NCBI GenBank assembly: GCA_937907455.1
Contig: CALESQ010000010.1
Location: forward strand, 1 to 17,033
Origin: an uncultured Caldilineales bacterium
GTDB taxonomy: Bacteria > Chloroflexota > Anaerolineae > JAAEKA01
Direction of reading: 5' to 3'
Length of the DNA: 17,033 nt
Made by a program: the position numbers and the translations under genes
Shown: positions 6,771-13,904 of the stretch, one piece after another
Layout: each line of letters begins with the position of its first letter
How positions within the stretch are numbered: the stretch's first letter is position 1
Notes under the pieces: generated by a model
What the model was told of the DNA's origin: nothing
The model's database searches: none
What the model saw: the letters and a program-made list of their open reading frames with translations, nothing else

Positions 6771-9638
6771 CTATAGCTGCCCGGCGTGGCCCACTAAAAA
6801 GAAGGGCGCCCAGAAATAAGGATGCACATGGTGGCCGCCAGCGTCATCCAGCACAGCCAGTTGAGCATGACGCAGTGCGGCGGCTTTGCTATGACCATCG
6901 GCCAGCGCCTGATAAAAAAGGCGCATCAGATCAGCCGTGCAGCGATCTTCTACGGTCCATAGGGTGAGCACCAGACTGGCCGCACCCGCGTATAGCAGCC
7001 CGCGCATTAGCCCCAGCAGCTCATCACCACCGCCCAGCGCGCTGCGTCCGGTTTGGCAGGCGCTCAGGGTGATCAGCGAGGCGTTCAGGTGCAGGTTGAA
7101 GCAGTCCAGCGTGGTCAGCCAGCCATCGGCCAGCGCCAAACCGGAGAAAAGCGGGTTGTCGGCGCGAAAGCTGCCATGCGTGGCCAGGTGCAACACGCGA
7201 TGATTGCCCGCCATGGCGGTGAATGCGGCGCGCGTGGCCTGCTGCTCCAGGCGCAGTTCACCGCCGAAGATGGCGTGGATGGCCTGTGCCTCGTGCAGGG
7301 TGTGGGGAAGCTGGGCATCCAGCGAATGGCCGAAGCAGGCTAATCCTTGCGGCGCTTGTCGTGGCTGGTCGCAGAAGCGCAGCAGGCTGGCTCCAGGCAA
7401 ATAGCTCAGCTCGCGTTGCTCTACCAGATAGGCCGAACCGTCCCACAACGCCTGAAAGGGCAGATAGTGCAGCGTGCCACAGGGTACAATAATCCAGCGG
7501 CGATACCCATCCAGATCGGCCAGCAGCGGGGCTATCAATTGCTGGTGAAGCTGTCCCAGCAGGGCTTGCGCGTTTTTCACGAACCTGCCTGCCTGCATTT
7601 CTCCGCTGCGTGATGAGGCCTGCATGTTCAGATTGAGCAATTGCTGCACGCGCTGCAAGGCGGCTACCTCTACCGGCAAACGGCGCACCACCAACGAGGT
7701 GCGCGTAGCCACAAAAGCCAGCAACTGCCCGCGGGCAAAATAGTATTCCACCAGCGCGCTGTCGTCGTCCAGGTAAGGTTGCACTGGTTCGGTTTGCACC
7801 CGCCACAGCGCCGCGTCGCGCGCATAGTCGGCGTTGCGCACCAGCAGCTTGTGCCAGAGGCGCGTCAGCCGGCCTTCAATTTCCAGTACTTCCGGTTCGA
7901 TCTGCTCCCAGCCATCCACGGTGTGCAGGTGGGGGCCGCGCACTTTCAGCTCTTCCTTGCCATGCCAGCGGCGCACCAGGTGATCGCGCCGGTCGCGCAG
8001 CGTTAACAGCTCGGCCACGGTGGCCTCGTCCGCGGGATCGCGCGCTTCGATGCCGACATTCAGGCGATAGGCCAGCATGTCTACCAGCACGCGTGACTTA
8101 GCGCGCTCGACATAATCCAGAGCCGCGGCGGTTTCGTCCAGCGCCACGCACAACAGCACCATGTCTTCATAGGCGGTGGTTTTGTCTTCCAGAAAACCGG
8201 CGCGAAACTCCACCATCAGGCGACCGCGCAGGCGCTCTAATTGCTCAATGGCGGCATCGAAGGCGGTGCGGGCGTTGGGGGGATCGCCTTGCTGCTGCGC
8301 CACTTGACCCAAAACATGGTGGGCCTTGAAGATCACCGTGGCTACATCTACGCGCTGGCCGATAGCCAGCGCCTGTGCGGCCCAGTGACCGGCATCGGCG
8401 AAGCGCTCTAACTGCAAGGCTGAACGAGCCGCCACCAGGCACGCCTGTGCTTGCTCTACAGGCAATTGCAGCGACTCGAATTCGCGGCTGCATGTTGCGG
8501 CCAGCGTCAGCCCTTCGGCCGCGGCCCCGCAGATGCGTTGCACCGCGGCGGTTTCCAGATCGCACAGCGCCACCCAGGCGCGGTTATCAATCTGACGGAA
8601 GATGGTTTTGGCTTCCTGCAGCGAGGCGAGAGCCGCTACACAATCGCCCAGCCCAGCATAGGCTACGCCTTCGTTGACAATAGCTTTGGCGGCTACATCG
8701 TATGCGCCCAGCCCAACGAAGGCGCGGCGCACCTGCCCGGCGCTTTCAATCACATCCTGATAGCGGCGCAGGTGCAACAGGCAATTGCCGGTGAACAGGT
8801 CCACCAGCAGCGCGTCGCGCTGGCGGCCATCCGCGGCAAAGACCTCACGTACTCGATCCAGCCCGGCCAGGGCTTCGTTGTAGCGTCCCAGAATGAAATC
8901 GGTGAGGGCCAGGTTTTGCTGGGCGCGCGCCGCGGCAATGGGCTGGCCCAGCGCTTCCAGCTCGGCTTGAGCGATGCGACAGGCGGCTTGTGATTCGGCG
9001 AACTGACCCAGGTTGCGCAGCACAAAGGCGCGATTGAGCTGTACCCACAACCAACCGGCGCGGCCCGCATCCCCAAGTTGATTATAGAGCGTCGCGGCCT
9101 GATCGAAACGGGCCAGGGCGCGGGGATCATCTCCTTTACGGGCATACATGATGGCCAGGTTCATGGTAAGGGCAGCCAGCGGCTGCGTTTGCTCGTATTC
9201 GGCCAGCACCTGGCTGGCCCATTCCCCGAGTGTTTCGGCCTCCTGGTAGCGTCCCAGGAAGGAAAGCGCGGCTACTGCACCCACCTGCGCGCGCGCGTCT
9301 TCTATAGGCAGGCTGTGGGCGCGGTAGATAAGGCTGGCTTGCTGGTAGAGTTTGAGCGCGTAGGTGTATTCTCCCAGGCCGATGGAGCGGGCATTGGCCT
9401 CGGCCAGCAGCCCCAGCGCCTCGGTGGTGGGGTGAGCCAGCAACTTGCCTGCTTCCTGCAGCAGGCGGGCGACTGCCAGCGAGTTTTGCACATCGGCGCG
9501 CAGTAGCCGGTCGGCCTCTGCCTTGCACGCAGGCGCGAAGCCGCCCTGCCAGGCATGGATATGGTCTTGCAGCCAGGCTAGTTGACGCGGTCTTTCGTTA
9601 AGGGCAAGCCATTGGGCGACAAAGGCTTCTGCGGTCAT
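6771..9638 (-). CDS. TPR-CHAT caspase-like protease
   Basis: A 955-aa protein without signal peptide or membrane segment, so probably cytosolic. Residues about 50-470 are a run of TPR-like helical pairs (for example RYQEAETLGEWASQVL, RYNEALAGLDRVREVF). A linker with the YVERAKSRVLVDML signature (about 508-521), common in TPR-CHAT proteins, comes next. The CHAT domain spans about 615-955. The catalytic pair is intact: His821 in HLATHGSF and Cys861 in LSACQTG. The canonical C-terminal MRGLLYAGAASLVLTLW and PYFWAPFFLVG blocks are also present. CHAT proteases belong to the caspase/separase clan. It begins 7 nt after the zinc-finger gene and is preceded by its sigma factor, which suggests a proteolytic regulatory switch. 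The TPRs would sense a partner or signal. Target and trigger are unknown. Confidence 0.93.
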   Translation of the reverse strand: MTAEAFVAQWLALNERPRQLAWLQDHIHAWQGGFAPACKAEADRLLRADVQNSLAVARLLQEAGKLLAHPTTEALGLLAEANARSIGLGEYTYALKLYQQASLIYRAHSLPIEDARAQVGAVAALSFLGRYQEAETLGEWASQVLAEYEQTQPLAALTMNLAIMYARKGDDPRALARFDQAATLYNQLGDAGRAGWLWVQLNRAFVLRNLGQFAESQAACRIAQAELEALGQPIAAARAQQNLALTDFILGRYNEALAGLDRVREVFAADGRQRDALLVDLFTGNCLLHLRRYQDVIESAGQVRRAFVGLGAYDVAAKAIVNEGVAYAGLGDCVAALASLQEAKTIFRQIDNRAWVALCDLETAAVQRICGAAAEGLTLAATCSREFESLQLPVEQAQACLVAARSALQLERFADAGHWAAQALAIGQRVDVATVIFKAHHVLGQVAQQQGDPPNARTAFDAAIEQLERLRGRLMVEFRAGFLEDKTTAYEDMVLLCVALDETAAALDYVERAKSRVLVDMLAYRLNVGIEARDPADEATVAELLTLRDRRDHLVRRWHGKEELKVRGPHLHTVDGWEQIEPEVLEIEGRLTRLWHKLLVRNADYARDAALWRVQTEPVQPYLDDDSALVEYYFARGQLLAFVATRTSLVVRRLPVEVAALQRVQQLLNLNMQASSRSGEMQAGRFVKNAQALLGQLHQQLIAPLLADLDGYRRWIIVPCGTLHYLPFQALWDGSAYLVEQRELSYLPGASLLRFCDQPRQAPQGLACFGHSLDAQLPHTLHEAQAIHAIFGGELRLEQQATRAAFTAMAGNHRVLHLATHGSFRADNPLFSGLALADGWLTTLDCFNLHLNASLITLSACQTGRSALGGGDELLGLMRGLLYAGAASLVLTLWTVEDRCTADLMRLFYQALADGHSKAAALRHAQLAVLDDAGGHHVHPYFWAPFFLVGHAGQL

Positions 9639-9645
9639 GGTGCAG

Positions 9646-10365
9646 TCAGATCGTGAGGTCTAAGATGGTAATGGTGCAGGCGGTGTTTTCCAGCAGCAAG
9701 CTGTACGAACCGGGCAGCAGATGTTCCAGCATGAAGTTGCCGGAGCTGTCAAGTGTCGTGCGACTTGTCTCTGCACCTTGTTGTAACAGGCTGATCTGCG
9801 TGGCTGTATCCGAGTCGGGCAAGCCCAGCACCAGCCCGGTCAGGGTACGGTAGCCGGTGTGTGCAGCGTCGCTGTGGATAGACAGGATCAGGTCGGTGTC
9901 GCCGGCATTGTAGATGAGAGGGGCGTCGTCCTGACCGCGCAGGCCAACAGGCGCAGGCACGCCTGCGCCGCCGCCGGTGAGCCGCGCGGTGAGCCGCGCA
10001 AGCTGCTGCTTCAGCCCGGCCAACGGTTCAGCGGGTTGCAGGTAGGGATCGGGCTGGGCGAGTATGGCCTCGATCTGCACCAGCTCAGCGCGGCAGTGGG
10101 AGCAGTTCGCCAGATGGCTTTGCAGCACGCGGCTGTAGTCGGAAGCTGCCAGGCCAGCCTGGTACTCGGCCAGATCCAGCGCGGGTGGACAATCGGCGCG
10201 AAAGAGCAGGGCGGTGGCTCGTTGCTCCAGCGCTTTGAGGTGGGTAGCCCGCGCCGTGCAGACAGGACATTGTGCCACATGCGTGCGGGTAATCGGATCG
10301 GTGTCGCCGTTCAGCGCCAGCAGCAGCTCGAAATCTTCAAATTGGGAGGTGTGTTTACAGTTCAT
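9646..10365 (-). CDS. Soluble double-zinc-finger putative anti-sigma factor with C-terminal beta-sandwich
   Basis: A 239-aa protein with two anti-sigma-type zinc motifs: H29-X3-C33-X2-C36 (HVAQCPVC) and H84-X3-C88-X2-C91 (HLANCSHC). A linker (about 105-145) leads to a C-terminal all-beta region (about 146-239) whose GNFMLEHLLPGSYSLLLE block resembles carboxypeptidase-regulatory-like folds. There is no hydrophobic membrane segment, unlike the anti-sigma factor at 2911-3489. It follows a sigma gene and precedes, by 7 nt, the TPR-CHAT gene. I chose the ATG at 10365; a TTG at 10371 would add two residues. Anti-sigma function is inferred from motif and position. It is also the most obvious candidate substrate for the CHAT protease. 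Confidence 0.78.
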   Translation of the reverse strand: MNCKHTSQFEDFELLLALNGDTDPITRTHVAQCPVCTARATHLKALEQRATALLFRADCPPALDLAEYQAGLAASDYSRVLQSHLANCSHCRAELVQIEAILAQPDPYLQPAEPLAGLKQQLARLTARLTGGGAGVPAPVGLRGQDDAPLIYNAGDTDLILSIHSDAAHTGYRTLTGLVLGLPDSDTATQISLLQQGAETSRTTLDSSGNFMLEHLLPGSYSLLLENTACTITILDLTI

Positions 10366-10415
10366 TGGCAAATGCTTTCTTTAGTTCTCTTTGTATTAAA
10401 CGGAACAATGCGGGA

Positions 10416-10442
10416 AATTTTGGGTTGGTGGGTTGGAAAATT
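10416..10442. other. G-rich loop inside a 6-bp inverted repeat
   Basis: aatttt (10416-10421) and aaaatt (10437-10442) flank gggttggtgggttgg (10422-10436). The inner part has four GG runs with short loops, a two-tetrad quadruplex pattern very close to the thrombin-binding aptamer. It lies in the 171-nt spacer between the sigma gene and its zinc-finger partner. The G-rich strand is the template strand for these genes. Confidence 0.55.
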
Positions 10443-10536
10443 GTAAACCGGTGACCTGGTAGCATGGGGCGATGGCAGGCAGGTTAATACTCAACCGGCC
10501 TCCAGCATCCGAAGCCTCAACTAATTCCCAACCAAC

Positions 10537-11235
10537 CTACCACTCTCCATACAACTGCGCCATATTGGAGTCGCGGCGCAAGCGGTCGAGGGCGGCTTGC
10601 TTGGTACGATAAACTGTTTTTACGTCGGGGAAAAGGTGTTCGTAGTGTTGCTGTACTTCGGCGGGCTTCATTGCCATGACAAATGAGGCATAAACCACGG
10701 TGCGCTCTCGTTCGTCGGTGAGTCGCTGGCTGACAAGCTGCCATAACTGCGCCTGCTGGCCTTGACGAACCGTTTGTCCTTCCAGATCACCGCGGCTGTC
10801 GGCGTACCCTTCCAAAGTCAGCTCGCTGTACTCTTCATCCACCAGGCTATGCTGATGGCTGCGGGCGTGGTCTATGATGACGCTGGCCGTGCATAGCTTG
10901 AGATAGCCCAGCAAGGCCTTCAGGTCATGAAAGCGGGCAAATTTCTCTGGTTTGATCGCCTGCCACATCTTTTCAAAGGCGCGGTTGGTGAAATAGGTCG
11001 TCTCTTCGCCTGACGTGATGAAGCTGGGGTGGCGCTCAATCCAGCCCGCCACCAGCGGTTGGTAGCGAGTATACAGATAGGCGTAGGCCTGCTGGTTACG
11101 CTGCACCAATGCCAGGCGAAACAACTCGTAGCAAAACTGCGGATCATACGGCGCGCGTCGAAAAAACAGCTCTGTTTCCTCGGCGCAGCGGTGGCTCAAG
11201 CCAGCCAGATTTAATTGCGACGATGTATTTGACAT
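10537..11235 (-). CDS. Divergent sigma-70-family sigma factor
   Basis: A 232-aa protein read as a sigma factor. Region 2 lies at about 38-125 (FRLALVQRNQQAYAYLYTRY, then FTNRAFEKMWQAIKPEKF and LCTASVIIDHARSH). Region 4 is at about 164-222 (LVSQRLTDERERTVVYASFV, then KTVYRTKQAALDRLRRD, the helix-turn-helix). It is more divergent than the ECF factor at 2249-2890, with an N-terminal extension of about 35 residues. I chose the ATG at 11235; a TTG at 11244 is possible. It should direct a dedicated regulon, perhaps including its own operon. It is followed by a zinc-finger putative anti-sigma factor and a TPR-CHAT protease. It begins 39 nt after the P-type ATPase stop, so co-transcription with that gene is possible. 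Confidence 0.82.
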   Translation of the reverse strand: MSNTSSQLNLAGLSHRCAEETELFFRRAPYDPQFCYELFRLALVQRNQQAYAYLYTRYQPLVAGWIERHPSFITSGEETTYFTNRAFEKMWQAIKPEKFARFHDLKALLGYLKLCTASVIIDHARSHQHSLVDEEYSELTLEGYADSRGDLEGQTVRQGQQAQLWQLVSQRLTDERERTVVYASFVMAMKPAEVQQHYEHLFPDVKTVYRTKQAALDRLRRDSNMAQLYGEW

Positions 11236-11274
11236 AACTAACAACTCGTTCAGGGAAACTCAACCGAGGCGGTT

Positions 11275-13545
11275 TTACGAAACCGTGGCAACAGCCGGTG
11301 AAGCTGCGGGGTGGTGCAGCAGGCGCATGCCGTTGAGGATCACCAACAGCGAAGCGCCTACGTCAGCGAATACAGCCATCCACAGCGTGGCGGTGCCGGT
11401 GAAGGCCAACAGCAGGAAGACAGCCTTGAGCGCCAGGCTGAAAACGACGTTTTGCCGGATGATGCGACGTGCGCGGCGACTGAGCTGTACAGCAGGGGGC
11501 AGAGCCGCCAGGTCGTCACCCATCAGCACTACATCTGCGGTTTCCAGGGCCTGGTCGCTGCCTGCACCGCCCAGTGAAATGCCCGTGGTAGCGCGGGCCA
11601 GTGCCGGCGCATCGTTGATGCCATCACCTACCATTGCCACTGCGCCGTGTTCCTGCAACAGGGTTTCTACTTGCTGCACCTTGTCGGCGGGCAACAGGTT
11701 GGCATAGACCGCATCTACACCTGCCTGAGCGGCGATGGCCTCGGCAGTGGCCTGGTTGTCACCGGTGAGCAGTACCACGCGTTCAATGCCGGTGGCGCGC
11801 AGTGCGGCAATGGCCGTGGCACTGCCGGGGCGCAGTTGATCGGTTACAGCCAGAAAGCCGCGCAAGGTTTGTGCCTCATGCAGCAGCATGGTGGTTTGAC
11901 CGGCAGTTTCGGCGCTGGTGATTTGCCGACACAGTTCGGCGCTGTGCGCGATGGCCTGCTGGTGTGCGGCGCGGTGGCTGCTGATGTGTACAAGACGGCC
12001 ATTGACTGCGCCGCGCAAACCGCGCCCGGCCAATGCCTCTACTGCGTCGGCTGTGGGATAGCGCGAATCAAGCTGTTGCGTCGCGGCCGCCTGCACCACT
12101 GCTGCGGCCAGCGGGTGTTCAGAGCGACGTTCCAGTGCGGCGGCCAGGGCCAGCAGGTCGCGGCACTGGTCGCAATCGGTTGTGTGCGGGGCGGGTTGTG
12201 TGCAACGGGCCGCGGCAAGCACGGGGCGCCCTTCGGTGAGAGTGCCGGTCTTGTCAAAGGCTACCACACGCAGGCTGCCTAAAGCCTCTAACGTAGCCCC
12301 GCCCTTGATCAGTACGCCGTGTCGCGCGGCCGTGCTGATGGCGCTGGCTACGCTTACCGGGGTGGAGATTACCAGCGCGCAGGGACAGGCAATCACCAGC
12401 AGGGTGAGGGCACGGTAAAGCCAACCGGCATCGCCGCCCTGCGGCAGCAGCGGTTGTTGCCACAGCAGCGACGGCAGCACAGCCACCAGCAGCGCCAGCA
12501 GCGCCACCGCGGGGGTGTAGACGCGGGCAAAGCGGTCAATCCAGCGTTGCGCCGGGGCCTTCTGCGCCTGTGCCTGCTCCACCAGCTCAATCAAGCGGCT
12601 GAGGGTGTTGTCGGCGGCCAGGCGTGTGGTGGCAATCTCCAGCACACCCGTGCCGTTAATGGTGCCGGCAAAAACCTCATCTCCGGTTGTTTTGTCTGCG
12701 GGCAGGCTTTCGCCGGTAATAGGGGCCTGGTTTACCGCCGAGCTACCGGTCAGCACCACGCCATCTATGGGAATGCGCTCACCGGCGCGCACCAACACGC
12801 GGTCACCTATCGCCAGCTCGGCTACCGGGCGGATTTGTTCGTGCGTGCCACACCAGGGGCATGGCCCATCACGATAGATTTTGCCATCAGGCAGCGGGTG
12901 TCCTGAATGGGTGGCGCAATCCAGACAGGGCTGCAACACCGTGGCTTCGGCGGGACTGAGCTGCATCAGGCTGCGGATGGAGCGCCGCGCCCGGCTGATG
13001 GTGACGCTTTCCAGGGTTTCACCGAGGCTGAACAGCACCACCACCACCGCGGCCTCGCTCCACTCGCCAATGACGAGCGCGCCGGCCACAGCTAGCGTCA
13101 TCAGCACGTTGATATCCATCTCATGGTTGATACGCATGCTGCCCCAGGCTTTGCGCACAATGGGCCAGCCGCCTACGGCTACCGCAGCGCTGTAGCAGAT
13201 GAGGCTCCATACCTGTGGCAAGGCAGCGGCACGGGTCAGCAGAGCGATCAGCAGCAGCAGTGCGGCCAGCAGGGTGGTCAGTGCCTGGGATGTGCGCCAT
13301 CCACTGGGCGCGGTGTTGGCGGCAGCGGCAGAGTTGGCAGTCATACGGTAGCCCAGGGTATGCACCCGTTGCTCTACCTGGGCTAATGAAGCCTGGGCAG
13401 GGTCGAGGTGCAACTCCATACGGGCGCTGACAAAATCCACCTGGCAGGACAGCACACCATCCAGCGCGGCCACGCCCTTACTCAGCTTCAAGGCACAGTC
13501 GGCGCAATCCATGTTTTGTATTTGTACGCTGTAAGTCTCGTTCAT
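11275..13545 (-). CDS. Heavy-metal P1B-type ATPase, Zn/Cd/Pb exporter type
   Basis: A 756-aa inner-membrane pump that should expel Zn2+, Cd2+ or Pb2+ using ATP. In order it shows: an HMA domain with MDCADC (C14, C17); membrane helices from about residue 88; the actuator motif TGES (277-280); the CPC metal site (387-389); the phosphorylation motif DKTGT (Asp431); SEHP (475-478); GDGINDAP (640-647); and FADVG in the last helices (Asp728), the DxG site of P1B-2 Zn/Cd pumps. It carries an unusual Cys4 insertion in the actuator domain (C207-X2-C210 and C229-X2-C232) and another CX2C at 458-461. The ATG at 13545 lies about 3 nt from the predicted transcript start. ZntA/CadA class is firm; the exact metal is not. 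Confidence 0.94.
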   Translation of the reverse strand: MNETYSVQIQNMDCADCALKLSKGVAALDGVLSCQVDFVSARMELHLDPAQASLAQVEQRVHTLGYRMTANSAAAANTAPSGWRTSQALTTLLAALLLLIALLTRAAALPQVWSLICYSAAVAVGGWPIVRKAWGSMRINHEMDINVLMTLAVAGALVIGEWSEAAVVVVLFSLGETLESVTISRARRSIRSLMQLSPAEATVLQPCLDCATHSGHPLPDGKIYRDGPCPWCGTHEQIRPVAELAIGDRVLVRAGERIPIDGVVLTGSSAVNQAPITGESLPADKTTGDEVFAGTINGTGVLEIATTRLAADNTLSRLIELVEQAQAQKAPAQRWIDRFARVYTPAVALLALLVAVLPSLLWQQPLLPQGGDAGWLYRALTLLVIACPCALVISTPVSVASAISTAARHGVLIKGGATLEALGSLRVVAFDKTGTLTEGRPVLAAARCTQPAPHTTDCDQCRDLLALAAALERRSEHPLAAAVVQAAATQQLDSRYPTADAVEALAGRGLRGAVNGRLVHISSHRAAHQQAIAHSAELCRQITSAETAGQTTMLLHEAQTLRGFLAVTDQLRPGSATAIAALRATGIERVVLLTGDNQATAEAIAAQAGVDAVYANLLPADKVQQVETLLQEHGAVAMVGDGINDAPALARATTGISLGGAGSDQALETADVVLMGDDLAALPPAVQLSRRARRIIRQNVVFSLALKAVFLLLAFTGTATLWMAVFADVGASLLVILNGMRLLHHPAASPAVATVS

Positions 13546-13554
13546 AAGGACTAT

Positions 13555-13583
13555 ATGCTAACTCAAAGCGTGGCGGCTGTCAA
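13555..13583 (-). promoter_or_regulatory. Promoter of the P-type ATPase, possibly leaderless
   Basis: On the minus strand a perfect TTGACA (13583-13578) is 17 nt from TAGCAT (13560-13555). The expected start near 13548 is only about 3 nt from the ATG at 13545, and no Shine-Dalgarno sequence is seen, so the mRNA may be leaderless. The 17-nt gap argues against a MerR/ZntR-type promoter, which normally needs 19-20 nt. Confidence 0.6.
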
Positions 13584-13611
13584 GGGGCAATCAATTCTGG
13601 TTGTGTATGGA

Positions 13612-13755
13612 TTTCGGTTGAAATGTGTTGCCACCGAATTGAATTCGGTGTCTCAAGCCACGAAGCCCCTGCCGGGGCTTTCGGAGAGCGCCTGAGAGCG
13701 CTTCGTTCTCTGAACCGCAACCATTTATTGTCCGGCTCTTGTAATTCAACCGAAA
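13612..13755. repeat. 144-bp element with 11-bp inverted ends and nested hairpins
   Basis: The ends tttcggttgaa (13612-13622) and ttcaaccgaaa (13745-13755) are perfect inverted copies. Inside lie caccgaatt-g-aattcggtg (13632-13650) and aagcccc-tgcc-ggggctt (13663-13680), plus an imperfect palindrome at about 13682-13712. It could be a small non-autonomous mobile element or a dispersed palindromic unit. No open frame or target duplication is obvious. Confidence 0.5.
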
Positions 13756-13767
13756 GTCGCACACTAC

Positions 13768-13823
13768 CTCAATTCTCAACTCTCAACTTTCAACTCTCAA
13801 TTCCCAACTCCCAACTCTCATTT
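13768..13823 (+). repeat. Degenerate 7-bp tandem repeat, eight units
   Basis: Eight adjoining heptamers are seen: ctcaatt / ctcaact / ctcaact / ttcaact / ctcaatt / cccaact / cccaact / ctcattt. It ends exactly at the -35 element of the uppP promoter and may set local DNA shape upstream of it. Confidence 0.8.
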
Positions 13824-13850
13824 GTCCTTCGCTGCGCAGCGGGGTATACT
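13822..13850 (+). promoter_or_regulatory. uppP: uppP promoter with a 12-bp palindrome in the spacer
   Basis: TTGTCC (13822-13827) and TATACT (13845-13850) are 17 nt apart, giving a start near 13857 and a leader of about 48 nt. A perfect 12-bp palindrome, cgctgcgcagcg (13830-13841), lies between the two elements, where a bound repressor would block polymerase. A related inverted repeat, gcgcagc-atg-gctgcgc (13861-13877), opens the leader. Confidence 0.6.
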
Positions 13851-13904
13851 GTCGCTGGTTGCGCAGCATGGCTGCGCGTGATTTTTTTCAGCGAGGCTTT
13901 TGCT

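Larger units (their letters stand above)
13546..13904. other. Repeat- and promoter-rich spacer before uppP
   Basis: This 359-bp divergent spacer contains the ATPase promoter (13555-13583), a 144-bp segment with inverted ends and internal hairpins (13612-13755), a 7-bp tandem tract (13768-13823), the uppP promoter (13822-13850) and a leader hairpin (13861-13877). The open frame that extends uppP upstream to 13623 runs through these repeats and is not believed to be coding. Confidence 0.75.

Noticed and set aside
5006..11235. A type III-E CRISPR (Craspase) locus
   Set aside because: Only the TPR-CHAT and sigma logic is shared. No Cas7-11-like effector, Cas1/Cas2 or CRISPR array is present in the window.
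11270..11285. Terminator between the ATPase and sigma genes (cggttt-tacg-aaaccg)
   Set aside because: Six base pairs with no following U run on the minus strand; overlaps the ATPase stop. It may be a minor structure but is not a convincing terminator.
13555..13583. MerR/ZntR-type operator upstream of the metal ATPase
   Set aside because: The promoter gap is 17 nt rather than 19-20 nt, and no good dyad lies between the two elements.
13623..13904. Upstream extension of uppP by 94 codons
   Set aside because: The stretch is made of heptamer repeats, hairpins and the promoter, and translates to low-complexity sequence not seen in UppP proteins.
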